Assembly: GCA_015039465.1 (NCBI GenBank) | Contig: MU130224.1 | Coordinates: 555,492 to 619,491 of the forward strand | DNA from: Phlegmacium glaucopus | Lineage: Eukaryota; Basidiomycota; Agaricomycetes; Agaricales; Cortinariaceae | Length of the DNA stretch: 64,000 nucleotides | Reading direction: 5' to 3' | Shown: positions 1 through 12,459 of the stretch, in pieces | Numbering within the stretch: position 1 is the stretch's first letter | Layout: each line of letters opens with the position of its first letter | Position numbers and translations under genes: made by a program | The notes under the pieces: model-generated | The model's database searches: none | What the model saw: only the letters and a program-made list of their open reading frames with translations | What the model was told of the DNA's origin: nothing

Positions 1-1326
1 AAACTGCAGGGTCGCTGTTACCTCGAAACAATGGAAGTGATGCATCTAGGCCAGAAATATAGCGGACAATTCTTCGTGGCGCTATTGGTAATATATGACC
101 AAGGAACGAAAATCAAAATCAGCTAGCCAAAGATCGTCGTTTGCCGAGGTATTAAGAACAGCACAGTAGACTTCTACGCAGTTCACCATGAAAACAGGTA
201 CTTCCTCTAGAATTCGAAGACCGACAGTCGGATGAGAATCCCGGTTCAACGTCTCGAGAGCATCATTGTCAAATGGAGTTTCGACCTCAAACCTTTTATC
301 CCTCTATGTGTTCCTTTTGTTTTGTCTGCTCTCGGGAGAGAGCAATAAGGCGTGCTGTTATCTGGTCAAGTGATACCTTGTTTATCGATGTGTGCCGGCA
401 AAAAGAAACCCACAGGTAAGCGACACAAGACGATTGAGCACGTACCTGTGGCGTCAAGAGTCATGGGGGAGTCTGTGACGGCAGATGAAGAACTGATAAT
501 GAGATAATGACAGGATGCATGGGGCCAATACCATGGTGGCCACCAAGTCGCTAAAATCAGGTTAAGCTGCATAGTAAGCTCAAAGTTAAGAATAGATTGA
601 ACAGTGCATCGATTAACGACAACTTGGATAAAAAAAATTCATCTCGTCACTAAGACAAACGAAATATTGCGTTATGTAGTCGAATCGCAGTGGATGTATA
701 CATACCCTTGCTAATCTCCGAGTCATAACATCTGTGGGATTATTTCCGGCGGTCCAAGCATTACAAATGCTGCATGAAAAAGAAGGCGAAAGGACATACG
801 CAGGTGATTGCGCAACATGTACACCACGATGTAAACCACGCCTCCACTCAGAGCCTTGTGACCCCAGCACCTGGGGCCGACGCCATCGCTCTCAGTCACC
901 TGATACTATTAGAAGAATCACTTGTGAATCCAATTCCCATTTCTAATGTAAACCCCATAATTTGGGTCAATAGGATATTGTGAAACTGCCGGGAACCTGG
1001 AAGTTGGATATCTTGACAATTAGTCCTTGGCAGCGTGATAACTCGGTACATGACCCAAGTTATTTATTTGATGATCAAGTGAGGGTGAGGCAAGAACTAG
1101 CCGTGGACCCAAAGGTCCTTATCAATACACTCGTTGACAGCCTCGCTCTCAAAACGCCATCATACACAGTGAAGCATATGGCTTTTTTGGGGCTCCCGTC
1201 AGAGGGAGGATAAACGTATATAGAGATACATGCAATTAAACAGGCTATCGGAAGTATATGAATAAAAGATCAGGCCTCAGGTACAAAGTGGACACTCAAC
1301 TCCATGTGTGTATATCTAGGATCGAA
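1..1326. other. No supportable gene
   Basis: This stretch precedes the end of RVB1. Only short open frames without recognisable domains are present on either strand, and none shows a convincing exon-intron pattern. It contains the 3' flank of RVB1 and possibly the 3' flank of a gene lying to the left of the window. Confidence 0.5.
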
Positions 1327-3313
<1,987 letters not shown>

Positions 3314-3446
3314 CGTCGCCGTACGCGTTTAAGACGAAATTTGGTATTTTATTTGGCATTTGGTCCCACGGTCAGTTCTATTTGATTAGATTTATTTATT
3401 TGATTTAAAAATTTCTTTATCTAACGCCACTTATTAGAACCGAACT
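3314..3446. promoter_or_regulatory. Divergent intergenic promoter of RVB1 and TSR2
   Basis: Only 133 bp separate the start codons of RVB1 (minus) and TSR2 (plus), so both core promoters must lie here or overlap the 5' ends of the genes. The spacer is AT-rich with TTTATTT-type tracts and has no clear TATAAA box. Co-regulation is inferred from the geometry alone. Confidence 0.6.
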
Positions 3447-4034
3447 ATGGATATACCAGAGACATACCCCCCTGCATCATCTGTGCTATTTGCGCGCGGT
3501 GTTATTGCCAGGTTGGCTATATGGGCGACTCTACGTATCGCTGTGAAAGAGAATTGGGGCGGCCCTGGCGCATCATCTAAAAGAACCTGGCTTGCTTCTG
3601 TCATCGTAGACGCATTTGAAGAGCAAACACCGACACCAGATGATCAATACATTGAAGAAATACTGTTGCAAGTCATGTCGGATGAATTTGAAACTGTGGT
3701 AGAGGATGGAAGTGCAGAAGCTGTTGCTGTGGATATCGTACGCCTCTGGGATGAGACGCGAATCGGGAAGGGGGACCTTGTCATCAAATTTGAGGAGTTG
3801 GCAGAGAAAGTTCGAGGAAAAATGCCTAATATTCAGGAGCAGGTTGTTAGTGACGACGATGATTGGGGTGAGGATGAGGTGGAAGAAGACGACAATGAAG
3901 GAGAAGATGAAAATCAAGGCGATGGGGAAGAAGTTCCTCGCCTTATAGCGCGTTTGGATTCCAAACAGGTCTCAAAGGAACCTGAGATTGACGAAGATGG
4001 ATTTACCGTGGTGAAAGGGAAAGTTCGGCGATGA
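3447..4034 (+). CDS. TSR2: Pre-rRNA-processing protein TSR2
   Basis: TSR2 is the escortin that takes newly imported eS26 (Rps26) from its importin and delivers it to pre-40S particles; it is needed for 20S pre-rRNA processing. The gene is a single exon of 195 codons. The conserved N-terminal fold is clear: VLFARGVIARLAIWATLRIAV, then a WGGP segment, KRTWLASVIVDAFEE, and the block DDQYIEEILLQVMSDEF with VEDGSAEAVAVDIVRLW. A long acidic tract follows at about residues 134-165, the known ligand-binding feature of the family. The C-terminus ends DEDGFTVVKGK plus basic residues, as in fungal orthologues. Length is normal. It is transcribed away from RVB1 from the shared spacer. The ATG used is the first in frame and sits just before the conserved region. 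Confidence 0.95.
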   Translation: MDIPETYPPASSVLFARGVIARLAIWATLRIAVKENWGGPGASSKRTWLASVIVDAFEEQTPTPDDQYIEEILLQVMSDEFETVVEDGSAEAVAVDIVRLWDETRIGKGDLVIKFEELAEKVRGKMPNIQEQVVSDDDDWGEDEVEEDDNEGEDENQGDGEEVPRLIARLDSKQVSKEPEIDEDGFTVVKGKVRR

Positions 4035-4799
4035 GGGGGTACGTCTCCTTTATTTTGCATTTCCATCATGTGTAATTCATTGGATTTAATCCATCCACGC
4101 TCTTAGATGTTTAAAAACTAGCATGCTTCTGAGCATCGCCCGTAAAATTTACGAACTCACTCGGTGGGACAAGTGCTCGAGTACATATATTCGTCATGTT
4201 ATGCATCTATGTCTCTTGGGATTCCAACGTCCGAAACTTACTTTCTCAAGTCCAAGTAGTGTCATCGATGGTATGGACAACGCAATATAGAGATATTTTT
4301 CCACGTGGGTCCAGAAAAACGTATCACCAATATTGGGGTAAGACCCGCAATCCTTTCAACGCTATCTTTTTTTATCGCAAAGGCTTTCTCACGTCCCATT
4401 GATTGCAATCTCAGATATTTACCCTCATCTAGACCGACAGGGAAAGCGTCTGCGGCCCCCTTGAATACCGTGTCTTGCCGATCCAAACCTATGGAAAGTG
4501 CGAAATATAATCGCGTCATCAGTCCCTCTGCTGAAAAGGCACATTTTCCAAATAGGTGTATTCGGATCGACAAGAAAGAGAGCCAGGATATTGCGATGTC
4601 ACGGTTTCGGGCAACCAAAAAAAGGTTGTACTTGATGCTGAAGGACATTTGTGAATGTGAGACGCCCTTCACGAGATTCAACGCTTCCAGAGACTTGTAA
4701 ACCTGACCCTCCATGTTCACAGCCGAAAACGGCTGAAAGCCAATTGTGATAGTCCTGGTCGTGTTCCAGCTTGGAAACATTCTGACTGGAAGAACTACT
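4035..4799. other. Intergenic stretch with uncertain open frames
   Basis: Overlapping open frames occur on both strands here (about 208 codons on minus at 4262-4888, about 131 on plus at 4305-4700). Neither resembles a family I know, and their codon patterns do not settle which, if either, is coding. The minus-strand frame runs on from the C-terminal relic of the aldo/keto reductase, so it may be degenerate downstream sequence. Confidence 0.35.
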
Positions 4800-5345
4800 G
4801 CCGGACGCGAGGTTACTGGCTTTGATGTTCTCGTTGGAATAATGATAGTGCTGCCGCACATATGTGCTCGTTCTATGACTTTCATCAATTTCGCTAACTG
4901 GAATGGCTTCCACTTCTTTTTCGCTTAATTTGACTTTGGGCCGCCCCAAAAATTTCTATATACTCAAATCAGGCGACGTGACCAGGTGTTTATAAAATGC
5001 AAAGCTTGATTTTCCTAGTTCCAGGGAAAGGAACGATATTGTTTCCTTGAGCAAGGAGCCGTGCCAACTTGTCCAGAAGTAACACCTCTTTGCTACCTCT
5101 TGAATTTCGGAAAATTGTCTTTGCTATATCACAGATTTGTAATACCTTTAGATCAGCGATGACGACCACAGCTTGGGAAACTTTCGTCTTATGTCACCCC
5201 CGGGAATATCGTCATGAAATTTCTAATACATTTTGGGCTATCTGGTCCGATGATGAGCACTCACATATACGCCAGCCAACATCCCTCGACCGAGAGGAGC
5301 GTAAGGGATAATGGTAACACCGAATTCTCGACATGCTTTGAGTAA
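4800..5345 (-). pseudogene. Aldo/keto reductase relic, copy 1 (3' part)
   Basis: On the minus strand the sequence matches the C-terminal half of a fungal aldo/keto reductase of the YakC/pyridoxal-reductase type. Visible blocks are EFGVTIIPYAPLGRGMLAG (about 5280-5335), then the C-terminal barrel motif LLAQGNNIVPFPGTRKIK (about 5000-5060), and lower down KVKLSEKEVEAI (about 4910-4945), where the family has its last helix. The N-terminal half with the catalytic Tyr region is missing and the blocks lie in different frames. Two further copies of the same gene lie at about 17.8-19.0 and 23.4-24.7 kb. The relic sits directly upstream of NLR-A, as copy 3 does of NLR-B, so the pair was duplicated together. 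Confidence 0.75.
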
Positions 5346-5657
5346 CCCAATTTTCTCGCTTCCTATTTCAAGCCAGAAAGGAGAGCAAGAGCAAGGCTGC
5401 CAACCACACCTCCAACGATAGCCCCGACCAATACAATATTACCAAGCATATTGACGATCGGTTTTACCGTGGGAAGAGCAGGCTGTGTAGGCTCGCACGG
5501 CCACTACACAGTGTTAGTACACACGCCTTTCTTTGACTATCACTCTAAGAGACATCGCATAGACAAAGTTACTCCATCGCTCAGAAAGAAGTTATCTCAC
5601 TCGTCAGACCGGCTCACACCATCGTCGATAGACCTGGATTCGAGTTCTGATAGCAAT

Positions 5658-8600
5658 ATGGCAACGACAGATACAGGAACAGGGTGAGCGCCGGCTGAAT
5701 CCCTGTTGGATTATGACTTAACATCCTCATACTTTCAAGTGATTTGCCGTTCTCAATGGTCAGCGCCGATCACGTACCTGCTGCCGTAGCGGTTGCCAGT
5801 AGAGGAGAAGCATGCGGAATTTCGCCTCCAATTTCTATACCTGTTGAAACATCGATATCTGCTGTGGCCAGGCAAGCTGGTACAGGAACTCCAAACACTG
5901 TGGGCGACCATGTTTCGCACATGATTGTCTTCGCTAATTACTGCTCATTTAGCACATGTTTCCGAATACCAATCTTCCAACATCGCTGTCTTCGCCTGAG
6001 GTAACAATGCAAACCAACTTGGAATTCACAGAATCGGAACAAAATCTCTTGGTGAGTTGCTTACATTATGTTCTGTCGGCTTTCGCTCATGATCAGCAGA
6101 TTCGGCCTTCTGGCTTGGGTTTCTTTGCAAATGCCCAGAATATAGTCATCAGTGGCGGTACTTTTGTAAGTCTTTGCCATAGGTTGGTAAATATTTTAGT
6201 AATAGGTGTACCAGAACAATTATAATCTCGCTGGCGAAAGCCAGATGAAAATCCCTGTACGTCAAAAACCAAACTCCAGTCCACTCTTTACCGGACGGAA
6301 AGATATACTCGATAAACTTGGGAATGTGTTTTTTCATCGTGGTAATGGTAGACTGATGTCGAGGCGCTTTTGTCTCCTCTGGGGAACAGGCGGGATTGGA
6401 AAGACTCAGATCTGTCTCAAGTTCACAGAAGAAATGTCTGACAGGTGCGTTTCTTCACATTGCCATTTACAACACTGATCCATTCCTTGCTCTAGTTTTT
6501 CACATGTATTCTGGATTGATGCCTCCTCTCATGAAAGTATGACAATGTCTCTCAAGGGCATATCCAGCATTCCCGCTGCACATGCTTCTGGTGTGGATGG
6601 CTCAGTTGAGTCTGTCCTCCAGTGGATATCTTCCATTCAAGGGGAATGGTTGATGGTGTTTGATAATGCTGATGATCCTGCTCCTGAGGATGTGGCCAAG
6701 TTCTTTCCCTCAGGTAACAGAGGTAATATTCTGATTACTAGTAGAAACAGATCCATGGGAAGGGTCATATCATTTGAGAACAGCATTGAGATCACTGAAA
6801 TGGAGGAAGCAGATGCTATATCTCTACTTCTCAAAGCTAGCTGTTTGAATTCAGCTGAGCATGTAGAAGCTGCTAGAAAGATTGTGACTGAGCTTGGGTG
6901 CATTCCTCTGGCTGTTAATCATGCTGGTGCTTATATTGAAGCTGGAAAATGTGATATCAAGAGATATCTGAGACAATTCTCTTTGCATCGTCGGACTCTC
7001 ATGACAGATGCTACATTCAGAGGAGCATCAAATTATGATCGAACAGTTTATGGGACTTGGGATTTATCTTTGAAAGAAATAGAAAAGAGAGCTGGTGGAG
7101 AATCTAGTGTGGGAAATGCAGAAGCAGCCCAAGCTGCAATGCTAATTCTTCGAATATGTGCTTTTTATCATCACAGTAATATTTCTAAAGACATATTCCA
7201 ATCTGCTGCAGAAGAGTCTGGTGAATATGTTGTTGATAGTGGGGTAGCTGGAACACTACCCCAGGCAATCACTTCACTGGATCACACTCTGCTTGCCTTG
7301 GATGATGATGGTCACTGGGATGACTTTGTTTTTGGACAAGGGATTGGTGTACTTCTTTCCTTCTCATTGATAAAAAGAGGACCATCATCAGATACATTCT
7401 CTGTTCATCCTCTGGTGCACTACTGGAGTCGGGAGCAGATGTCAAAATCTGAGCAGCAAAGAATATGTCATATGGGAGGCACAATCTTGTCCTGTGCAAT
7501 CCCAGAGGGATTTACAAGTCAGGATTATGCATTACGACTGATGATTTTTCCTCATATTAAGGCAAATGAGCTGTATGGGAGTCAGATTGGACTTGTCAAG
7601 CAGTACTATGATGATAAATATGACAAGTTTTCATTTGTAATGAGGGAGAATGGAGACTGGAGGAATTCAGAGGAATTACAACTTCAAGTCTTGGACATGA
7701 GGAAGAAGCTGCTTGGTGCAGAACATCCAGACACCCTCACAAGCATGGGAAATATAGCAATGATATACAGTGATCAAGGAAAATGGAATGAGGCAGAGCA
7801 GCTGGAGGTTCAAGTCATGGACATGAGGAAGAAGCTGCTTGGTGCAGAACATCCAGACACCCTCACAAGCATGGGAAATCTAGCAAGCACATACAGTAAT
7901 CAGGGAAGGTGGAATGAGGCAGAGAATGAGAACTTGGAGGTTCAAGTCATGGACATGACCAAAAAGCTGCTTGGTGAAAAACACCCAAACACCCTCACAA
8001 GCATGGCAAATCTAGCAAGCACATACAAACACCAAAGAAGGTGGAATGAGGCAGAGCAGCTAGAAGTTCAAATCATAGAAATGAACAAGAAGCTGCTTGG
8101 TGCAGAACATCCAAACACCCTCACAAGCATGGGAAATCTAGCAAGCACATACAGTAATCAAGGAAGGTTGAATGAGGCAGAGCACCTGGAAGTTCAAGTC
8201 ATGGACATGAGCAAGAAGCTGCTTGGTGCAGAACATCCAAACACCCTCACAAGCATGGGAAATCTAGCAAGGACATACAGTAATCAAGGAAGGTGGAATG
8301 AGGCAGAGCAGCTGAAGGTTCAAGTTATGAACATGAGCAAGAAGCTGCTTGGTGCAGAACATCCAAACACCCTCAAGAGCATGGCAAATCTAGCAAGCAC
8401 ATACAGCAGATCAGGGAAGGTGGAATGATGCAGAGCAGCTGGAGATTCAAGTTATGGACATGAGCAAGAAGCTGCTTGGTGTAGAACATCCAGACATCCT
8501 CAAGAGTATGACAAATCTAGCAAATATATACAGTGATCAAAGAAGGTTGAATGAGGCAGAGCAGCTGCAGGTTCAAGTTATGGACATGAGGAAGAAGCAG

Positions 8601-9239
8601 CTTGGTGAAGAACATCCAAACACCCTTAAAAGCATGGGAAATCTAGCAAGCACATACAGTCATCAAGGAAGATTGAATGAGGCAGAGCAGCTGGAGGTTC
8701 AAGTCATGGACATGAGCAAGAAGCTGCTTGGTGCAGAACATCTAGACACCCTCACAAGCATGGGAAATCTAGCAGGGACATACAGTGATCAAGGAAGGTT
8801 GAATGAGGCAGAGCAGCTGGAGGTTCAAGTCATGGACATGAGCAAGAAGCTGCTTGGTGCAGAACATCCAAACACCCTCAGAAGCATGGGAAATCTAGCA
8901 AGGACATACAATGATCAAGGAAGGTTGAATGAGGCGGAGCACCTGGAAGTTCAAGTCATGGACATGAGGAAGAAGCTGCTTGGTGCAGAACATCCAGACA
9001 CCCTCACAAGCATGGGAAATCTAGCAAGGACATACAATGATCAAGGAAGGTTGAATGAGGCAGAGCAGCTGTTTGTTCAAGTCATGGACATGACCAAGAA
9101 CCTGCTTGGTGCAGAACATCCAAACACCCTCACAATCATGAAAAATCTAGCAAGGACATACAGTAATCAAGGAAGGTGGAGTGAGGCAGAGCAGCTGGAT
9201 GTTCAAATCAACAATATAAGAAAGACAATAGGAACTTAG
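5658..9239 (+). pseudogene. NLR-A: NB-ARC protein with 12 TPR units, frameshifted
   Basis: A STAND-class NLR paralogous to the gene at 25.5 kb. My exon model is 5658-5683, 5740-5899, 5953-6165, 6206-6444 and 6496-9239; a further 45-nt GT-AG intron may lie at 6050-6094. The N-terminal part ends in a small FFANAQNIVISGGTF motif. The NB-ARC domain has P-loop GTGGIGKT, Walker B WLMVFDNADD, the GNILITSRN motif and the GLPL-like LGCIPLAVNHAGAY. About 12 kinesin-light-chain-like TPR units of 42 aa follow from about 7675 to 9190. At about 8404-8411 the sequence atacagcagatcaggg has one extra base compared with the atacagtgatcaggg of other units. The frame closes at TGA 8426-8428, inside unit 6, and the other six units continue in the shifted frame. 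It may be a recent pseudogene or an allele expressing a shorter receptor. The intron at 6445-6495 contains an in-frame TGA, so it must be spliced. Confidence 0.88.
7675..9195 (+). repeat. 126-bp tandem repeat encoding TPR units of NLR-A
   Basis: Twelve head-to-tail copies of a 126-bp unit, each coding for one 42-aa TPR (consensus core KKLLGAEHPNTLTSM followed by NLA-TYS-QGR-NEAEQ). One unit carries a two-codon insertion (EN at about 7925-7930). Units differ at a few recurrent positions, for example R/S/T/N before KK, D/N after HP, and W/L before NEAE. The high DNA identity between units is typical of homogenising NLR repeat arrays and would favour slippage and unequal exchange. Confidence 0.93.
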
Positions 9240-11338
9240 GAAGAGGTTGAAGTATTCCAATCATTAAAATGTAAAGTGTTTGTACTCTTGAATTGAAATC
9301 TGTTTTGAAACAACATCACTGAATATCACCTGCATGTAAATTTCAGACTAATCATGATCATATATTTTCTTCCTGTATGCACTACAGGCCTGAAAGATGT
9401 GACTGGTCCAAGGAGGTCCATAAATTATAATAATGGCATGGTTGGCAAAAAAATTTAAGGCCTTTTGTCCTACTCCCCCTCCTTCCAAACAGGTATCTTT
9501 TCATCTAAAGGTATGTTTTGATGGAATGTGGTCAGATCATTCATGGGTGGTCTCCATAATCCTTTCTGACTCTCCACATGTTTTTTAACAATCTTTTATC
9601 ACTGAAAAACCTAAACAACCTGGCCTGGAAGGCAATTATGAACTGTATATAGCTATGTTATGATGATACAAGGCAATAAATACTGTCTAATAGCAGGAAA
9701 TCTGTGTTCCAAGTGACATCACAAGAAAAACAAACCCTTGCAGGTACCCCCTTTCACTGAAATGCTGGGACCCTTGGACTGGGTCAGGGCAGAAAAGGTT
9801 GCACTGACAGATTTGTACACACAAAAGTGTTGAGCAAACTATGCTGGTAGTATTTGAAATGATGGTGTTGAATTGTTCCATATCAGGAGGTAAGTACACA
9901 TGCATCTATGCTATAGTTAGAGCACACTGGTAATGGAACTACCCTTCAAATAAAGCATCATAAATGAAGGATATTAAGTCCTATATAATCTTCATGTGGT
10001 ATCTGCAGAGTTAAATTCTCATCATCAAAAGGTTAAGGAAGTGTAATAAGAAAAGAATAATATGCACACTAGATTAGGAGTCCTATTTATAGGACTCATT
10101 CTTTTATGGAGCGGTCCCCACCAGGATTTTGTTGACACTTAATGCACCAGCAAACACCAGGTTCTATTTTTAGTAATGCCACAGTCATTATCTTTCCTAC
10201 GACCATTGCATTCTTCACCCCATTGTTCATTCTTCCCCCAGCTGCAACAAATTCAACAATTGATTGATGTGTCCACTAATGGCCTCTCTTACATTATGGT
10301 CCTTTGTCACATTGCACCCATCTATGGCTTACCAACTTTTTTGCAGCATATTTCATCACTGTAATCCATTCTAGTGGCCTGGCTTTATTTCTCATGGAAG
10401 GTATGTTTGTGATATTGTTTGTTTTTACCCTCATGGCAGTTCCAAAACACCAAAAATGGGCACGGGAAGAGAATGGATCACATTGTTGGAGCAGGATGTC
10501 TTCCAGAGCTAAGCAGTTTTCAGAAGCTTCTGTACTTGAGCACTTTGGTAAATGTCTAACATACTTCTTCAACCTTTGTTGAGCTTACAGTCCACTAGCA
10601 CAGTGCACCGTTACTTTAGACCAATGATTCCATATAACAGAGTTCAGAAAGCAGCTGGAAGCTGTGTGGTAAGCTTCATTCATACTGTGGTCATGGGCCT
10701 GTCTGACTTCATTTAGTATGGGGGGATTGATGTTCAAACAATTAATCTTGGACTTGTGTATGACCTGTGGTACCTGATAAATTTAATGGGTGAGTTACAT
10801 TTCTTGTATGGTTAACAATCATCTCACGTTGGACATAAAGAGCAGGTGCGTTGATACAACTGATCTTTGAGTGAACCGTTGATGAGGAAAAGATTGGAAT
10901 TTATCAAGTTCTTAACACTAAGAATTCATTGACAATAATATTGTATGGTATAGACAATAAGTTATTTTGACTTTTTGCAAGGGTAAATGTTTGAGATTAA
11001 GTCAAATTAATAAGTCAAAATTTGAGTAGAAATCGGGATTATGTCACAAAGAGTCACTTGCTTAGAAATCCTCGATATTGATGCTGCTTGAACCGAGTGT
11101 GGGGAAGGACTCGTAAATGCCATGCAAGGCAATGGCCCTCAGGCTATGTATCTGATACCTGGACCTTTTGCTATGGGCAATTTGACAACTACCGATTTCC
11201 TTGAACTTTTTTGGGTCTAGTACTCTATACATGATTTTGAACTTGGAATATTTGAAAAAATTGAGACAAATCGTGTTTGCACTGGCTGTCCACAAATAAA
11301 ACCAGGCTGGCTTATCCCGAATCTGTGTTAAGTTCGAG
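9240..11338. other. Non-coding AT-rich stretch downstream of NLR-A
   Basis: The first 450 bp (to about 9690) are homologous to 28762-29230 downstream of NLR-B and form the 3' part of the duplicated block. The rest has no convincing gene; open frames are short and without motifs. A 20-bp perfect palindrome lies at 10078-10097 (annotated separately). Confidence 0.6.
10078..10110. repeat. Dispersed palindrome GAGTCCTATTTATAGGACTC
   Basis: A perfect 20-bp palindrome followed by attcttttat. The same palindrome plus flank, with two substitutions, recurs at 54659-54690. It is probably the end or core of a small dispersed element; I cannot define the element's limits. Confidence 0.5.
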
Positions 11339-11900
11339 AACTCTGTTCCGGAGTTTCGGACGGAGTAACGGACGGAGTCACGGAACGGAGTCACGGAAAG
11401 GATAGGACTTAGCCTCAGCTTATGTGCTGTGCTACCCAGAACCTTCGTGTCCTAGATTTCGGAGTAAGACGGAGCGGAGCGGAACCGGAAGTTGCAAAGA
11501 ACTTAGAGGAAGACCAAGAATGGGAAACTAAGTCGATATTCGAACTGAGGAAAACATACAAGTTTCGAGTACTTAAATATAAAAGGAATAGCATCCGAAA
11601 TATAAAATATAAATATAAATGCTGCGTTCTGCTCCCGGAAGGTCCTGCATTCTTGGGGTGAATAATCCATAGCTGGTATGCTGACTGATGGTGGGAAAGT
11701 GATGACAAAGAAATAGTGGTTGTGACGAAGATGTGGAAATGAGTTTGGAGTAACGTCGGAAGAGCTGGAATGATACGGAGAAGTCTTGGAGTTGGACATA
11801 GAAGGAGTAAATCCGGAGGCAAGGGAAAGTACTGGAACGGAGTACGGACTACCGGAGACAACTCCGACGGAGTCGGACCAGAGTAACGTATGACGGAATG
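11339..11900. repeat. Dispersed element with CGGAGT arrays, copy 1
   Basis: A block of about 560 bp rich in CGGAGT/ACGGA words at both ends, with a weak inverted terminus (ACTCTGTTCCG on the left, CGGACCAGAGT on the right). The interior matches 33505-33987 (for example tcctgcattcttggg and agtgggaaagtgatgac). No transposase is encoded; the 163-codon minus-strand frame across it is repeat sequence. Design: inverted end plus oligomer arrays, as in the hAT-like elements elsewhere in the window. Confidence 0.65.
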
Positions 11901-11999
11901 TAACAATCTGTCAGATCCAGTTGGTCACAGTCCATAGTCAGCATTAATTCGTTTGAAAATCGGTGTTGCTGAACAGGCTCTTATATTTCCTCAGCATGA

Positions 12000-12432
12000 C
12001 AGCTAAATGCAAAACCCTAGACAGTTTTTGAATTTTTTGCTTGTGTGCCCATGTTTATATAAACAACCGCTTTCGGTAAGTCAGGAAGTCATGCTTTGCG
12101 ACACATGCTCTTTTTGGCAATGAGTCGGGGTCTGCTCCACCAGTAACAGAGACTCTTGTAGTTAGAATGGCGGTCTATTTTCTTATATCTAACTACCATG
12201 GGCAACTATCACTATATTCCAAAAGCGCAGAAGCAGACTATGACATGCAAGAGTAGTAACGGTGGATGCAACTCGCCGTCAAAGGGTTCTAGTGACCTGA
12301 CCCCACAGCTTGTGTCATTGTTACCACACTTGTGACCATGACAGTGTGCTCCGCTACCAAAAGCAGATGTTTACACAAACACGGGCACACAAGCAAAAAA
12401 TTCAAAACTGTCTAGGGTTTTGCATTTAGCTG
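12000..12432. mobile_element. Long-TIR non-autonomous element, 433 bp
   Basis: The left end CAGCTAAATGCAAAACCCTA is matched inverted at the right end (ccctag then ggttttgcatttagctg). The inverted similarity continues for about 75 bp, including the tataaacaaccgc-like stretch. No coding capacity. It shares its first 21 bp, with one difference, with the neighbouring 12460-13798 element, so both belong to one family. The flanks carry a possible 2-bp duplication (GA). Confidence 0.75.
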
Positions 12433-12459
12433 GAACGCAACTGCTCTGTCAACTTTTTA

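Noticed and set aside
4262..4888. 208-codon minus-strand gene
   Set aside because: No family similarity, a competing frame on the opposite strand, and overlap with a degenerate reductase tail.
9687..10582. Short Cys/His-containing frames on both strands
   Set aside because: Mutually overlapping, motif-free and within AT-rich non-coding sequence.
11415..11906. 163-codon minus-strand frame
   Set aside because: It lies within a dispersed repeat also found at 33.5-34.0 kb, where the frame is broken; the similarity is at DNA level.
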